This document shows, piece after piece, positions 17,905 to 25,989 of a stretch of DNA of 60,730 bases (the first letter of the stretch is position 1; the number at the start of each line of letters is the position of its first letter). The notes beneath the pieces were generated by a model. The model ran no database searches, had not been told where the DNA came from, and saw only the letters and a list, made by a program, of their open reading frames with translations. The translations under genes and the position numbers were made by a program. Source of the stretch: Eshraghiella sp964405265 (GTDB lineage Bacteria; Bacillota; Clostridia; Lachnospirales; Lachnospiraceae); the NCBI GenBank assembly GCA_964405265.1, contig CAYONC010000010.1, positions 1 to 60,730 on the forward strand. Reading direction: 5' to 3'.

Positions 17905-19331
17905 ACTTCGGTTCCTCCTACGTAATTAAGAGGCACACGGATCGTAAAGGTGGTTCCTTCATTTTCCTTGCTGTATACTTTAATGGTTCCTTTATGCAGG
18001 ATGATTATATTCCTTGTAATGGAAAGTCCGAGTCCGGTTCCTCCCGTCTGTCTCGACCTTGCCTTATCCACCCTGTAAAATCTTTCAAATATTTTGTCTA
18101 TGTATTCCGCCGGAATACCTATTCCCGAATCGGATATCCTCAGATAAAAAAACTTATGGTCCGCATTGACGCTGACTCTTACATACCCGTTTTCCCTGTT
18201 GTATTTAATCGCATTCTCAAGAAGATTATTCAATGCCATGGTAAACTGAAGTTCGTCTATCTGTGCAGCCACCGGTCTCACACTTTCAAGGACAAGCTCC
18301 ACATTTCCCGCCACTGCTATGGGTTTGAGATTTTTCAATATTCTCTCAACCAGTCCGTTAATGTTAACCGTTTCAATATTCAGAACCGGATTACTTCTGT
18401 CCGTCTTAACAAGGGTAAGGAGATTATTGATAATATGGTTTTCCCTGTCCACTTCGGATACTATGTCCTGCAGGAAGTCCTTGTATATGTCTTCAGGTAC
18501 ATTATCCTGTGCCAGCAGTGAATCTGCAAGTACCTTCATGGAGGTCATCGGTGTCTTCAGCTCGTGTGATACATTTGATACAAATTCATCCCTTGAGCTG
18601 TCTATTGTATTAAGTCTGTTAAGCAGTCCGTTTACTGATGATGCTATATATTGATATTCATACAGCTTTTGCGGTCCGATTTCCGAATTACTCACACCTA
18701 CCGTAATTCCTGATATTGCCCTGCCAATTTTCATTGCCGGACGTACAAGCATATGTGTCAGAACGGATGACGCTGTTATAATTATAAGTACAAAGACAAA
18801 TTTCAGTGCATCCGTCACTTTATCAATGTATGCTGCCGTTGACAACATATTATGATCCGTAAGATTTACATTAATTACTCCTGCCGTTCTTCCATCAATG
18901 TCCACTATGGGCATGCTTATCTCTGCGGTTCCCCTGTCTGCCTCACAGGATGAATTGATATTTCCCTTAAATGCACTGAGAACAGACTCCGTTATAATGA
19001 TTTTTCCTTCATCAAAGACATAATTATCGCTTACTATCGTAAATTTTGAATCTATAATCATTATTCTTGCGGAATAGATATTGGAAATCAGCTCTATTTC
19101 CGTTTTGATAGCCGTATCATTCTGATCCGTAAGGAATGTTCCGGCGGCAATCTCCTTGGACAGGATGCTGCACTGCTTCTTCACGTCCGCAATGGTCTGC
19201 TCCATTGAATTTACCCTGAATGCGTAACCGGTAATCTGTTCAATAATAATTATCGGCACAAAGCTCAAAACAGCTATCGTAAGCATGACAAAAAATCTCA
19301 GACTTATTATTTTTTTAAATTTTGCTGACAT
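17901..19331 (-). CDS. Sensor histidine kinase, WalK/PhoR-like
   Basis: Membrane kinase of 476 residues. Two membrane segments (about 10-32 and 166-188) flank an extracellular sensor domain; a HAMP linker follows, then HisKA with the phosphoacceptor H256 in SNVSHELKTPM and HATPase_c with N-box (NNLLENAIKYN), DSGIGIP and GGTGLGLSI. I see no PAS domain between HAMP and HisKA, which WalK of Bacillus has, so WalK is a family-level label only. It follows the response regulator by 12 bp and overlaps the lipoprotein gene by 4 bp. Start supported by GGAGG 4 nt upstream. Confidence 0.92.
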   Translation of the reverse strand: MSAKFKKIISLRFFVMLTIAVLSFVPIIIIEQITGYAFRVNSMEQTIADVKKQCSILSKEIAAGTFLTDQNDTAIKTEIELISNIYSARIMIIDSKFTIVSDNYVFDEGKIIITESVLSAFKGNINSSCEADRGTAEISMPIVDIDGRTAGVINVNLTDHNMLSTAAYIDKVTDALKFVFVLIIITASSVLTHMLVRPAMKIGRAISGITVGVSNSEIGPQKLYEYQYIASSVNGLLNRLNTIDSSRDEFVSNVSHELKTPMTSMKVLADSLLAQDNVPEDIYKDFLQDIVSEVDRENHIINNLLTLVKTDRSNPVLNIETVNINGLVERILKNLKPIAVAGNVELVLESVRPVAAQIDELQFTMALNNLLENAIKYNRENGYVRVSVNADHKFFYLRISDSGIGIPAEYIDKIFERFYRVDKARSRQTGGTGLGLSITRNIIILHKGTIKVYSKENEGTTFTIRVPLNYVGGTEV

Positions 19332-19343
19332 CTTTCCTCCGGG

Positions 19344-20030
19344 TTATCCCTGATAATAATATCCCACTCCCCATTTTGTATGAACATACTTAGGTGATGA
19401 AGGATTTTCTTCGATCTTTTCCCTGAGACGTCTTATATGTACGTCAACGGTTCTTGCGTCTCCCGGATATTCATATCCCCATACAATATTAAGCAGATTA
19501 TCCCTTCCGTATACCTTGCCGGGATTCATGACAAGAAGCTCCAGTACGTCAAATTCCTTAGCCGTCAGATTAATTTCACGTTCATTTATGTACAGCCGTC
19601 TTCCGTCCCTGTCAAGCTTCAAGTCGCCTGAGGTAATCATTCTGTTTTCTTCGTTTTTTCGAGAATTATTGGCATTACGTCTCATTATCGCTTTCATTCT
19701 CGCCTTAACCTCAAGTATGTTAAACGGCTTCGTTATATAATCATCCGCTCCGTATTCGAGTCCCATAATTTTATCCATATCTTCTCCCTTTGCCGTAAGC
19801 ATGATTATAGGAACGTCGGAAAATTCCCTTATCTGTCTGCATACGGACAATCCGTCAACAATCGGGAGCATCAGATCCAGAAGTATCATGTCATATTCAT
19901 TATTACGGGCATACCTGAGTGCTTCTTCTCCGTCATATGCACAGTCCGTTTCCATATTATCCTGTTCAAGACTGAATTTTATTCCTTTTACAATGGCTTT
20001 CTCATCATCTACAATAAGTACTCTGCCCAT
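19344..20030 (-). CDS. OmpR-family response regulator, WalR/YycF-like
   Basis: Cytosolic DNA-binding regulator, 228 residues. The receiver domain has the acidic pair D8/D9, phosphoacceptor D52 (ILLDLMLP), conserved T/K (MLTAKGED; YITKPF). The C-terminal winged helix carries RTVDVHIRRLREKIEENPSSPKYVHTKWGVGYYY written here in two overlapping parts: RTVDVHIRRLREKIEENP and KYVHTKWGVGYYY. This end closely resembles WalR. It pairs with the kinase directly downstream. In Firmicutes such systems control cell-wall metabolism; whether this pair is essential or instead linked to the flanking competence genes cannot be told from sequence. Confidence 0.93.
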   Translation of the reverse strand: MGRVLIVDDEKAIVKGIKFSLEQDNMETDCAYDGEEALRYARNNEYDMILLDLMLPIVDGLSVCRQIREFSDVPIIMLTAKGEDMDKIMGLEYGADDYITKPFNILEVKARMKAIMRRNANNSRKNEENRMITSGDLKLDRDGRRLYINEREINLTAKEFDVLELLVMNPGKVYGRDNLLNIVWGYEYPGDARTVDVHIRRLREKIEENPSSPKYVHTKWGVGYYYQG

Positions 20031-20047
20031 ACGTCATCCGCCTTTCA

Positions 20048-20614
20048 TCAAATACAGATATAATCCTTTATCCTGTTAAATGCCGCCGTCTTAATTCCGG
20101 ATACATTCATTATTTCCTCAGTTGACTGAAACTTTCCGTTTTTCTCCCTGTATGAAATAATTGCCTCTGCCCTGCTCTGTCCTATTCCCGGAAGGGTCAT
20201 CAGCTGACCGCTGTCGGCGGTATTAATGTTAATTTTACCGTTATTTACGTCCGGTTCCGTATATTCTTCACTTAATGCGGGAACATATACCTTCTCTCCG
20301 TCATACAGAAGCTCTGCCTGATTAAGTATGTTGACATCTGCTTCTCCCGTCATTCCTCCTGCTGCCTCAAGGGCATCATATATCCGGCTGCCCTCGCTTA
20401 AGCATACCATTCCCGGGCTGTTTACACATCCGCATACATAGACATACAGCATCTGAACAGTTGCTTCTTCCGGCACATATGTTACTGCGGATTCCGTTTC
20501 AATAACAAATCCTCCGGTTTCTTTCCTGCCGTTACCCGACACAAAATAAACCGTTCCCGCGGCTGCCACGCACACTGCCGCCATAATTACGCAAATTACT
20601 TTTTTAATATGCAT
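20048..20614 (-). CDS. comEA: ComEA family DNA-binding protein (SLBB plus helix-hairpin-helix)
   Basis: Membrane-anchored receptor that binds double-stranded DNA for uptake. One N-terminal membrane segment (about 5-26), an SLBB domain (about 55-115: VYVCGCVNSPGMVCL...GEKVYVPA), then tandem helix-hairpin-helix motifs (KININTADSGQLMTLPGIG and VSGIKTAAFNRIKDYI). 188 residues, a full-length ComEA. In Bacillus comEA, comEB and comEC are adjacent; here comEB is absent and a two-component system plus lipoprotein lies between comEA and comEC, with only 17 bp separating comEA from the response regulator. A possible promoter (TTGAGT, 16 bp, TATCAT) is just upstream. Confidence 0.92.
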   Translation of the reverse strand: MHIKKVICVIMAAVCVAAAGTVYFVSGNGRKETGGFVIETESAVTYVPEEATVQMLYVYVCGCVNSPGMVCLSEGSRIYDALEAAGGMTGEADVNILNQAELLYDGEKVYVPALSEEYTEPDVNNGKININTADSGQLMTLPGIGQSRAEAIISYREKNGKFQSTEEIMNVSGIKTAAFNRIKDYICI

Positions 20615-20678
20615 ATTCTTCTCCTATCTTCCGATAAGCCCCATGATACGCACACAATCATTTTACTCAAATAATATG

Positions 20679-21131
20679 TTAATTACAACCGTTTTTTTCA
20701 CCACTCAGGCAAAAAACAATTATTCCGGCAACTGCTATAAGTCCGCCTATGAGCTTACCCCAGCAAAATTTCGTTTTTTCCGTCCCCAGAATACCGAGAA
20801 GCTCTATTACATAAGCAGACACAATCTGCATGACAACTATCAGCATCACTGATTTTGCCGGTCCCAGTGCCGCCATGCTCTTTATTACGGTAATCGTTAT
20901 AAATGCTCCGATAACGCCTCCTAAAAGCATATATTTCGGAGTTACCCTTAACAGCCCGCTGATTTCATTCCTTCCCGAAATAAACCATGCAATTACACAT
21001 ACGGCAAAAGCGCTGAGCTGTACAAATCCGGCGGATACCCACAGTCCTGTCTGCTTAGTCACGCCGGTGTTCATTACCCCCTGTACACTCATTAACAATC
21101 CTGACAAAAGCGCCGTTATTATTCCCCACAT
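20679..21131 (-). CDS. DMT-superfamily small membrane protein (YdcZ/DUF606 type)
   Basis: Five hydrophobic helices in 150 residues (MWGIITALLSGLLMSVQGVMNT...), typical of the DUF606/YdcZ branch of the drug/metabolite transporter superfamily, which often functions as a dimer or as paired genes. No partner copy lies next to it. The start at 21129-21131 is chosen because GGGAGG lies 7 nt upstream; the longer frame places the RBS inside the gene. The substrate is unknown. It lies between the orphan solute-binding protein and comEA on the same strand; a TATAAT box about 40 bp upstream has no convincing -35. Confidence 0.82.
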   Translation of the reverse strand: MWGIITALLSGLLMSVQGVMNTGVTKQTGLWVSAGFVQLSAFAVCVIAWFISGRNEISGLLRVTPKYMLLGGVIGAFITITVIKSMAALGPAKSVMLIVVMQIVSAYVIELLGILGTEKTKFCWGKLIGGLIAVAGIIVFCLSGEKNGCN

Positions 21132-21187
21132 AAAAAAACCTCCCAAAACCATTATTATTATAATATCCGTTTTGAAAGGTTTAATTC

Positions 21188-22444
21188 TTAATTAAGCTGT
21201 TTTTTCATGTAAGATTCTACTTTTTCAAGTTCTGTTTCCGCATCCTCTCCTGCAATTATATTGTGCAGTGCAATTTCTATCAGAGGATATACCTGGTCAC
21301 CATACTGAAATTTATTTTTGCTGTCAGATTTCATGTATGATTTATATATGCCTGAATATCTGTCATCCGCGAGGGTTATTTTTTTGTTGGCTGATAATAT
21401 GCCTGAATCCTCGTACAATTCATGTGACATTGTTTCCGTCGAATACGCGGCAAATTTTTCCGCAAGCGTGACGTCCTGTGAGTAAGGATTTACTGCCAGT
21501 GCCGTTGTTACTGAAAGCGGTGACGTCTTAATGTCTTCGTCATAATCCGGAAATTCACTGAACATAAGCTTCCGGTTTTCCTCTTCCTCCAGTATGCCGA
21601 GACTGTCAGTGGACAGTATCGTAAACACATTCCTGCCGTTAATAAATTCCTCAAAAACATCATCATAGGACTTTTCCATATCTATGGAGAAATAGGCAAT
21701 AATTGCAAGATACTCCTGAACTGCTTCCATTGTTGTATTATTGTTTATTGAAAAAATACTGCTGTCACTGCCATATGTGCCTCCGATTTCAAAACCGTTA
21801 CCCACATATCCGTAATTCATGAACAAATCCGTAAGGTTACATGAAAAAATTTTATCAATATTCAGTCCCGTTTCAGTTCCCGTAATTTCAGTGTTATCGG
21901 AATAGTCCGTTATGTCACTGAAGGTAAATCCGTCCGCTCCGTCAACATATTCCGAATTATAGGCAAGGAAAACGGTTTTGAAGCCAAGCGGATATGCCGT
22001 AAGGAATCCGTTATTGCTGCAGGCATTTATGGCAGTTTCACAATACAGTTCATCAAAACTTCTTCCGCTTCCGACCCTTTCTGCAAGTCCTGCAAGATAT
22101 GCCGTTCTGAGCCTGCTGCTGTCGGTAAGATACACATCCGGTATTTCCGTTCCGCCTTTTGAACGCTCCATTATGTTCTCAAGATAATTTTCGTCCTCGG
22201 CATATTCTATTATAACACTGACATTATCATATTCTTTTTCAAAGCCGTCTGCACATTTCTGAAGATATTTTTCATAAGCCGTGTCATTGTACAGTACCCG
22301 TATGGTTCTGCCCTCCTGCTGCTCCGGCAGGACATTTTCTTCATGCGATGTCTCCGTATCAGCCTCGTATTTTATCTTACAGCCTGTCGTACATAACGAT
22401 ATTATCACTGCCGTCACGGCAGCCATGGTAATTCTTTTATTCAT
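21188..22444 (-). CDS. Extracellular solute-binding lipoprotein (ABC family 1 type), orphan
   Basis: Exported lipoprotein with signal peptide and lipobox CTTGC (lipidated Cys at about residue 22). The body has the periplasmic-binding-protein pattern of family 1: IRVLYNDTAYEKYLQKCADGFEKEYDNVSV and IPDVYLTDSSRL, with AYPLGFKTVFLAYNSEYV in the hinge area. Such proteins usually bind sugars or oligosaccharides, but no permease or ATPase gene is nearby, so the substrate is unknown. Its start overlaps the end of argD by 8 bp, making it part of the arginine transcription unit. 418 residues. Confidence 0.82.
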   Translation of the reverse strand: MNKRITMAAVTAVIISLCTTGCKIKYEADTETSHEENVLPEQQEGRTIRVLYNDTAYEKYLQKCADGFEKEYDNVSVIIEYAEDENYLENIMERSKGGTEIPDVYLTDSSRLRTAYLAGLAERVGSGRSFDELYCETAINACSNNGFLTAYPLGFKTVFLAYNSEYVDGADGFTFSDITDYSDNTEITGTETGLNIDKIFSCNLTDLFMNYGYVGNGFEIGGTYGSDSSIFSINNNTTMEAVQEYLAIIAYFSIDMEKSYDDVFEEFINGRNVFTILSTDSLGILEEEENRKLMFSEFPDYDEDIKTSPLSVTTALAVNPYSQDVTLAEKFAAYSTETMSHELYEDSGILSANKKITLADDRYSGIYKSYMKSDSKNKFQYGDQVYPLIEIALHNIIAGEDAETELEKVESYMKKQLN

Positions 22445-23624
22445 TAATACATTCCTTAAGTATGTTAATCATGTCGTCAACATTTTTCCTGCTGATTACA
22501 AGCGGCGGAATAAATCTTATTACATTGCTGCCTGCCGCAAATGTGACAACTCCTGCTTTAAGAAGCTTCTGTATAATTCCGGAAACAGGATGGTCAAATT
22601 CGAGCCCCTGCATGAGTCCGAGTCCCCTGTGATCGGTAATATGCGCACATCCCGACTTAACCTCTTCAAGTTTCTCATACAGATAATACCCTGTCGCTTC
22701 GACATTTTCAAGTATATTGCTGCTTTCAAACATTTCAAAGACCTTATATACCGCCGTACAGGCGAGCGGATTTCCACCATATGTCGTTCCGTGGTCACCG
22801 GCACACAGTACGTCTGCAGTTTTTTCAGATGCAGCAAACGCACCTACCGGCACTCCGCATCCCAGAGCCTTGGCACTGGTAAGTATATCCGGCATTATAC
22901 CGTATTTCATATATGCGAACATTTTTCCGCTTCTTCCCATTCCGCACTGAATTTCGTCCATTATAAGAAGAATATCATTATCATCGCATAATTTTCTTAT
23001 GCCCTTTATAAATTCTTCCGTTGCCGGTCTCACCCCGCCCTCTCCCTGAACCGTTTCCATAATTATCGCACAGGTTCTGTCCGTAATCAATGATTTTACG
23101 CTTTCAAGATTATTATATTCAGCAAATGATATCCCCGGAATAAGCGGATTAAAGCTTTCTCTGTAATGCTCATTGCCCGTAACCGAAAGCGAACCCGTGG
23201 TCCTGCCGTGAAAAGAATGTTCCATGGCTATGATTTCATATGCATCAGGACCTTTAGTCATTTTTCCGTATTTTTTTGCAAGCTTTATTGCACCCTCAAC
23301 AGCTTCGGCACCGCTGTTGGTAAAAAACACCTTCTTCATCCCCGATGCCCTGCAAAAGCTCTCTCCTGCCTTTGCCGCCGGCTCATTATAAAAATAATTT
23401 GATGTATGTATGAGTCTGTCTATCTGTTCCTTGAGAGTATCATTATATTCCCTGTTGCCGTATCCGAATGCGAATACTCCTATTCCCGAACCGAAGTCAA
23501 GATATTTTTTTCCGTCCGTATCATACAGATATACACCTTCTCCTCTTTCAAGGGCTATGCTATATCTGTTATATGTGTGAATCAGATTTTCTTCAGCCAC
23601 ACCGATAATTTCATCAGTCTTCAT
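22437..23624 (-). CDS. argD: Acetylornithine aminotransferase
   Basis: PLP enzyme that converts N-acetylglutamate 5-semialdehyde to N-acetylornithine. Class III aminotransferase hallmarks: FFTNSGAEAVEGAIKLA, IIMETVQGEGGV, LIMDEIQCGMGRSG, and the PLP lysine in TSAKALGCGVPVGA. I use the ATG at 23622-23624 (395 residues, MKTDEIIGVAEENL), which overlaps the end of argB; GGAGG inside argB lies a rather long 14 nt upstream, so translational coupling to argB is likely. A longer frame upstream lies wholly within argB. Third gene of the argJ-argB-argD unit. Confidence 0.94.
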   Translation of the reverse strand: MKTDEIIGVAEENLIHTYNRYSIALERGEGVYLYDTDGKKYLDFGSGIGVFAFGYGNREYNDTLKEQIDRLIHTSNYFYNEPAAKAGESFCRASGMKKVFFTNSGAEAVEGAIKLAKKYGKMTKGPDAYEIIAMEHSFHGRTTGSLSVTGNEHYRESFNPLIPGISFAEYNNLESVKSLITDRTCAIIMETVQGEGGVRPATEEFIKGIRKLCDDNDILLIMDEIQCGMGRSGKMFAYMKYGIMPDILTSAKALGCGVPVGAFAASEKTADVLCAGDHGTTYGGNPLACTAVYKVFEMFESSNILENVEATGYYLYEKLEEVKSGCAHITDHRGLGLMQGLEFDHPVSGIIQKLLKAGVVTFAAGSNVIRFIPPLVISRKNVDDMINILKECINE

Positions 23625-24510
23625 TGTAAAATTTTTCTCCTCCCTTATTGAGTATTGCCGTACCGATACCTTTATTGGTAAAGATTTCAAGAAGAATACA
23701 GTGTGATATTCTTCCGTCCATTATATGAACCCTTGAAACACCGTTTTTTACGGCATCTATACAGTTGTGAAGCTTCGGGAGCATACCGCCGCCGATATAT
23801 CCGTTTTCTATAAGCTCATCCGCTTCTTCAACGTCAAGCTCTGAAATAAGAGTGTCTGCATTATCCCTGTCTCTGTACACACCTTCAATATCCGTAAGGA
23901 AAGCCAGTTTTTCTGCCTTCAGTGCTTTTGCAATGGCACATGCCGCGTCATCCGCATTTATGTTGTATGAATTAAATGCATCATCAACACCTATCGGACA
24001 TATTACCGGTATGTAATCCTTTTCAAGAAGTGTTTCTATAACACCGGTGTTCACTTCGTGTATTTCTCCGACAAAGCCTATATCCTCGCCGTCAGACAGT
24101 TTTTTATCTACTTTAAGCATTGCACCGTCTTTTCCGCTTATTCCGCACGCTTTCATTCCGAGCTGTTCAAGATGGGTTACAAGCTCTTTATTAACCTTGT
24201 TGAGAACCATTTCCGCAATTTCCATTGTCGGTGCATCAGTAACCCTGAGTCCGTTGACAAAATGTGTTTCCATTCCGCATTTGTCCACCCATCTGCTGAT
24301 TTCCTTACCGCCTCCGTGTACGATTACCGGTTTGAAGCCTACCAATTTGAGCAGTGCGACATCTTCTACAACCTTCATCTTGAGTTCTTCGTCAACCATG
24401 GCACTTCCGCCGTATTTTACCACTATTGTCTTACCGTTAAATTTCTGAATGTACGGGAGTGCCTCAATAAGCACCTCCGCCTTTGCCTGTTCCGTATCTA
24501 AATTTATCAT
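23614..24510 (-). CDS. argB: Acetylglutamate kinase
   Basis: Phosphorylates N-acetylglutamate, second step of the acetylated arginine pathway. Amino-acid-kinase fold: VVKYGGSAM near the N-terminus, VIVHGGGKEIS, and NADDAACAIAKAL. It begins 26 bp after argJ and overlaps argD by 11 bp. 298 residues, normal length. With argJ present the pathway is the cyclic type, in which ArgB is often the feedback-controlled step; the N-terminal helix typical of arginine-sensitive hexamers is short but present (MINLDTEQAKAEVLIEALPY). Confidence 0.96.
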   Translation of the reverse strand: MINLDTEQAKAEVLIEALPYIQKFNGKTIVVKYGGSAMVDEELKMKVVEDVALLKLVGFKPVIVHGGGKEISRWVDKCGMETHFVNGLRVTDAPTMEIAEMVLNKVNKELVTHLEQLGMKACGISGKDGAMLKVDKKLSDGEDIGFVGEIHEVNTGVIETLLEKDYIPVICPIGVDDAFNSYNINADDAACAIAKALKAEKLAFLTDIEGVYRDRDNADTLISELDVEEADELIENGYIGGGMLPKLHNCIDAVKNGVSRVHIMDGRISHCILLEIFTNKGIGTAILNKGGEKFYNED

Positions 24511-24536
24511 TTTCTTTTTTCTCCTGTATGTATATA

Positions 24537-25763
24537 TTATGATCTGTAATCAGCATTAATATTGACATATTCATGCGTAAGGTCACATCCGTATGCCGTG
24601 GCATTAAAGTTACCCTGATGGCAGTCACATTCCGCAATCACATGTTCTTCAGACAGTATTTCCGTTGCAAATTCCTCACTGTATTCCGTTGCACGTCCGT
24701 CCTTGACAATCTGAAGTCTTCCTGCCGCACTTTCAAAATATATGTCAACAAGTTCCGGATCAAAATCTCCGCCGGAATATCCCATTGCACACAGTATTCT
24801 TCCCCAGTTGGCATCATGTCCGTATACGGCAGCCTTGGTAAGACTTGACGTAACAACGGATTTTGCCATCTTTCTCGCATCTTCATCCGTAAGTGCGTTA
24901 AGAACCTTAACCTCAAACAGACAGGTACAGCCTTCTCCGTCTCCTGCAATTTTCTTAGACAGTTCTTCCATTATATAATGAAGTGCTTCACAGAACTTTT
25001 CGTAATTTTCATCCTCTGATTCAATAATGACATTTTCAGCCATTCCGTTTGCCATGACAAGCACCGAGTCATTGGTTGATGTATCTCCGTCAACAGAAAT
25101 CATGTTAAAGGTATCCCTGACTATGCCGCTTAATGCCTTTTGAAGAAGCTCCTTCTTAATCATGCAGTCCGTTGTTATGAAACAGAGCATTGTCGCCATA
25201 TTGGGATGTATCATTCCCGAACCCTTGCACATTCCGCCGACCGTTACCGTTGTTCCGTTTATGTCAGTCTGTACAGCAACCTGCTTGCTTTTTGTATCGG
25301 TAGTCATTATTGCTTCAGCTGCAAGCTTCGCACCCTCTTCATCAGGTCTGAGTCCCTTTGGAAGTTCTTTTATTCCTGACTTAATGACATCCATCGGAAG
25401 CTGTTTTCCGATCACTCCGGTTGATGCCACAAGAACACTGTTCTCAGGTATGTTCATTTCTTCAGCAACCGCCCCTGCCATGTCACGGCAGTATCCGTAG
25501 CCTTCTTCTCCCGTACATGCGTTGGCGACGCCGCTGTTAACGACAACTGCCTGTACATAAGGAGATTCATGCACTACACCGTAATCCCACTTTACAGGTG
25601 CCGCCTTCACCCTGTTGGTGGTAAAAACTCCTGCGGCAACACATGGTCTTTCACTGTATACAAGTGCCATATCCTTCTTAACATTATTTTTAATACCCGC
25701 ATTAAGTCCATTGGCAAAAAAACCCTTTGCTGCGGTTACTCCTCCTGAAACATCTTTATACAT
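24537..25763 (-). CDS. argJ: Bifunctional glutamate N-acetyltransferase / ornithine acetyltransferase
   Basis: Transfers the acetyl group from acetylornithine to glutamate, so it can serve first and fifth steps of arginine synthesis. It is an Ntn-type enzyme that cuts itself between Ala and Thr: the nucleophile is T191 in NMATMLCFITT, and GGMCKGSGMI is the preceding hallmark. I use the ATG at 25761-25763 (408 residues, MYKDVSGGVTAAKGFFANG), since GGAGG at 25774-25778 lies upstream and the longer frame adds unrelated residues. First gene of the unit; argC, expected beside it in many Firmicutes, is absent from this window. Confidence 0.95.
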   Translation of the reverse strand: MYKDVSGGVTAAKGFFANGLNAGIKNNVKKDMALVYSERPCVAAGVFTTNRVKAAPVKWDYGVVHESPYVQAVVVNSGVANACTGEEGYGYCRDMAGAVAEEMNIPENSVLVASTGVIGKQLPMDVIKSGIKELPKGLRPDEEGAKLAAEAIMTTDTKSKQVAVQTDINGTTVTVGGMCKGSGMIHPNMATMLCFITTDCMIKKELLQKALSGIVRDTFNMISVDGDTSTNDSVLVMANGMAENVIIESEDENYEKFCEALHYIMEELSKKIAGDGEGCTCLFEVKVLNALTDEDARKMAKSVVTSSLTKAAVYGHDANWGRILCAMGYSGGDFDPELVDIYFESAAGRLQIVKDGRATEYSEEFATEILSEEHVIAECDCHQGNFNATAYGCDLTHEYVNINADYRS

Positions 25764-25832
25764 ATATATGATTCCTCCAACGTATGATTTTTTATTGTAG
25801 CCCCTTACTCCCGTAAAGTAAAGTCTTTTGTG

Positions 25833-25861
25833 ATTATACATCCATTATGCATATTATGCAA
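25833..25861 (-). promoter_or_regulatory. Promoter of argJBD
   Basis: Minus strand: -35 TTGCAT (25856-25861), 17-bp spacer, perfect -10 TATAAT (25833-25838). The palindrome TGCATATTATGCA (25848-25860) covers the -35 and half of the spacer, so a bound repressor would block polymerase. Confidence 0.8.
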
Positions 25862-25934
25862 GTTTTTTTAATAATTTAAAGGTTTTATGCATTATTTTTT
25901 CAATTTAATGCATTTTTCATTTTATATATTGCAT
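25848..25934. promoter_or_regulatory. Cluster of ATGCA/TGCAT sites, probable ArgR operators
   Basis: Five ATGCA/TGCAT elements occur in 87 bp: a palindromic pair TGCATATTATGCA (25848-25860), ATGCAT at 25887-25892, ATGCAT at 25908-25913 and TGCAT at 25930-25934. The flanks are A/T, like the ARG box core TGAAT-WWWW-ATTCA. They overlap the -35 boxes of both divergent arg promoters. ArgR/AhrC as the binder is an inference from position and shape. Confidence 0.65.
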
Positions 25935-25957
25935 AAAAACGTTAATTGGTGTATATT
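25929..25957 (+). promoter_or_regulatory. Promoter of argG
   Basis: Plus strand: -35 TTGCAT (25929-25934), 17-bp spacer, -10 TATATT (25952-25957), 32 bp before the argG start. The -35 is itself one of the TGCAT elements. Confidence 0.78.
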
Positions 25958-25989
25958 AGCTTTAGCTTAAAATATAGGAGGAAATACAT

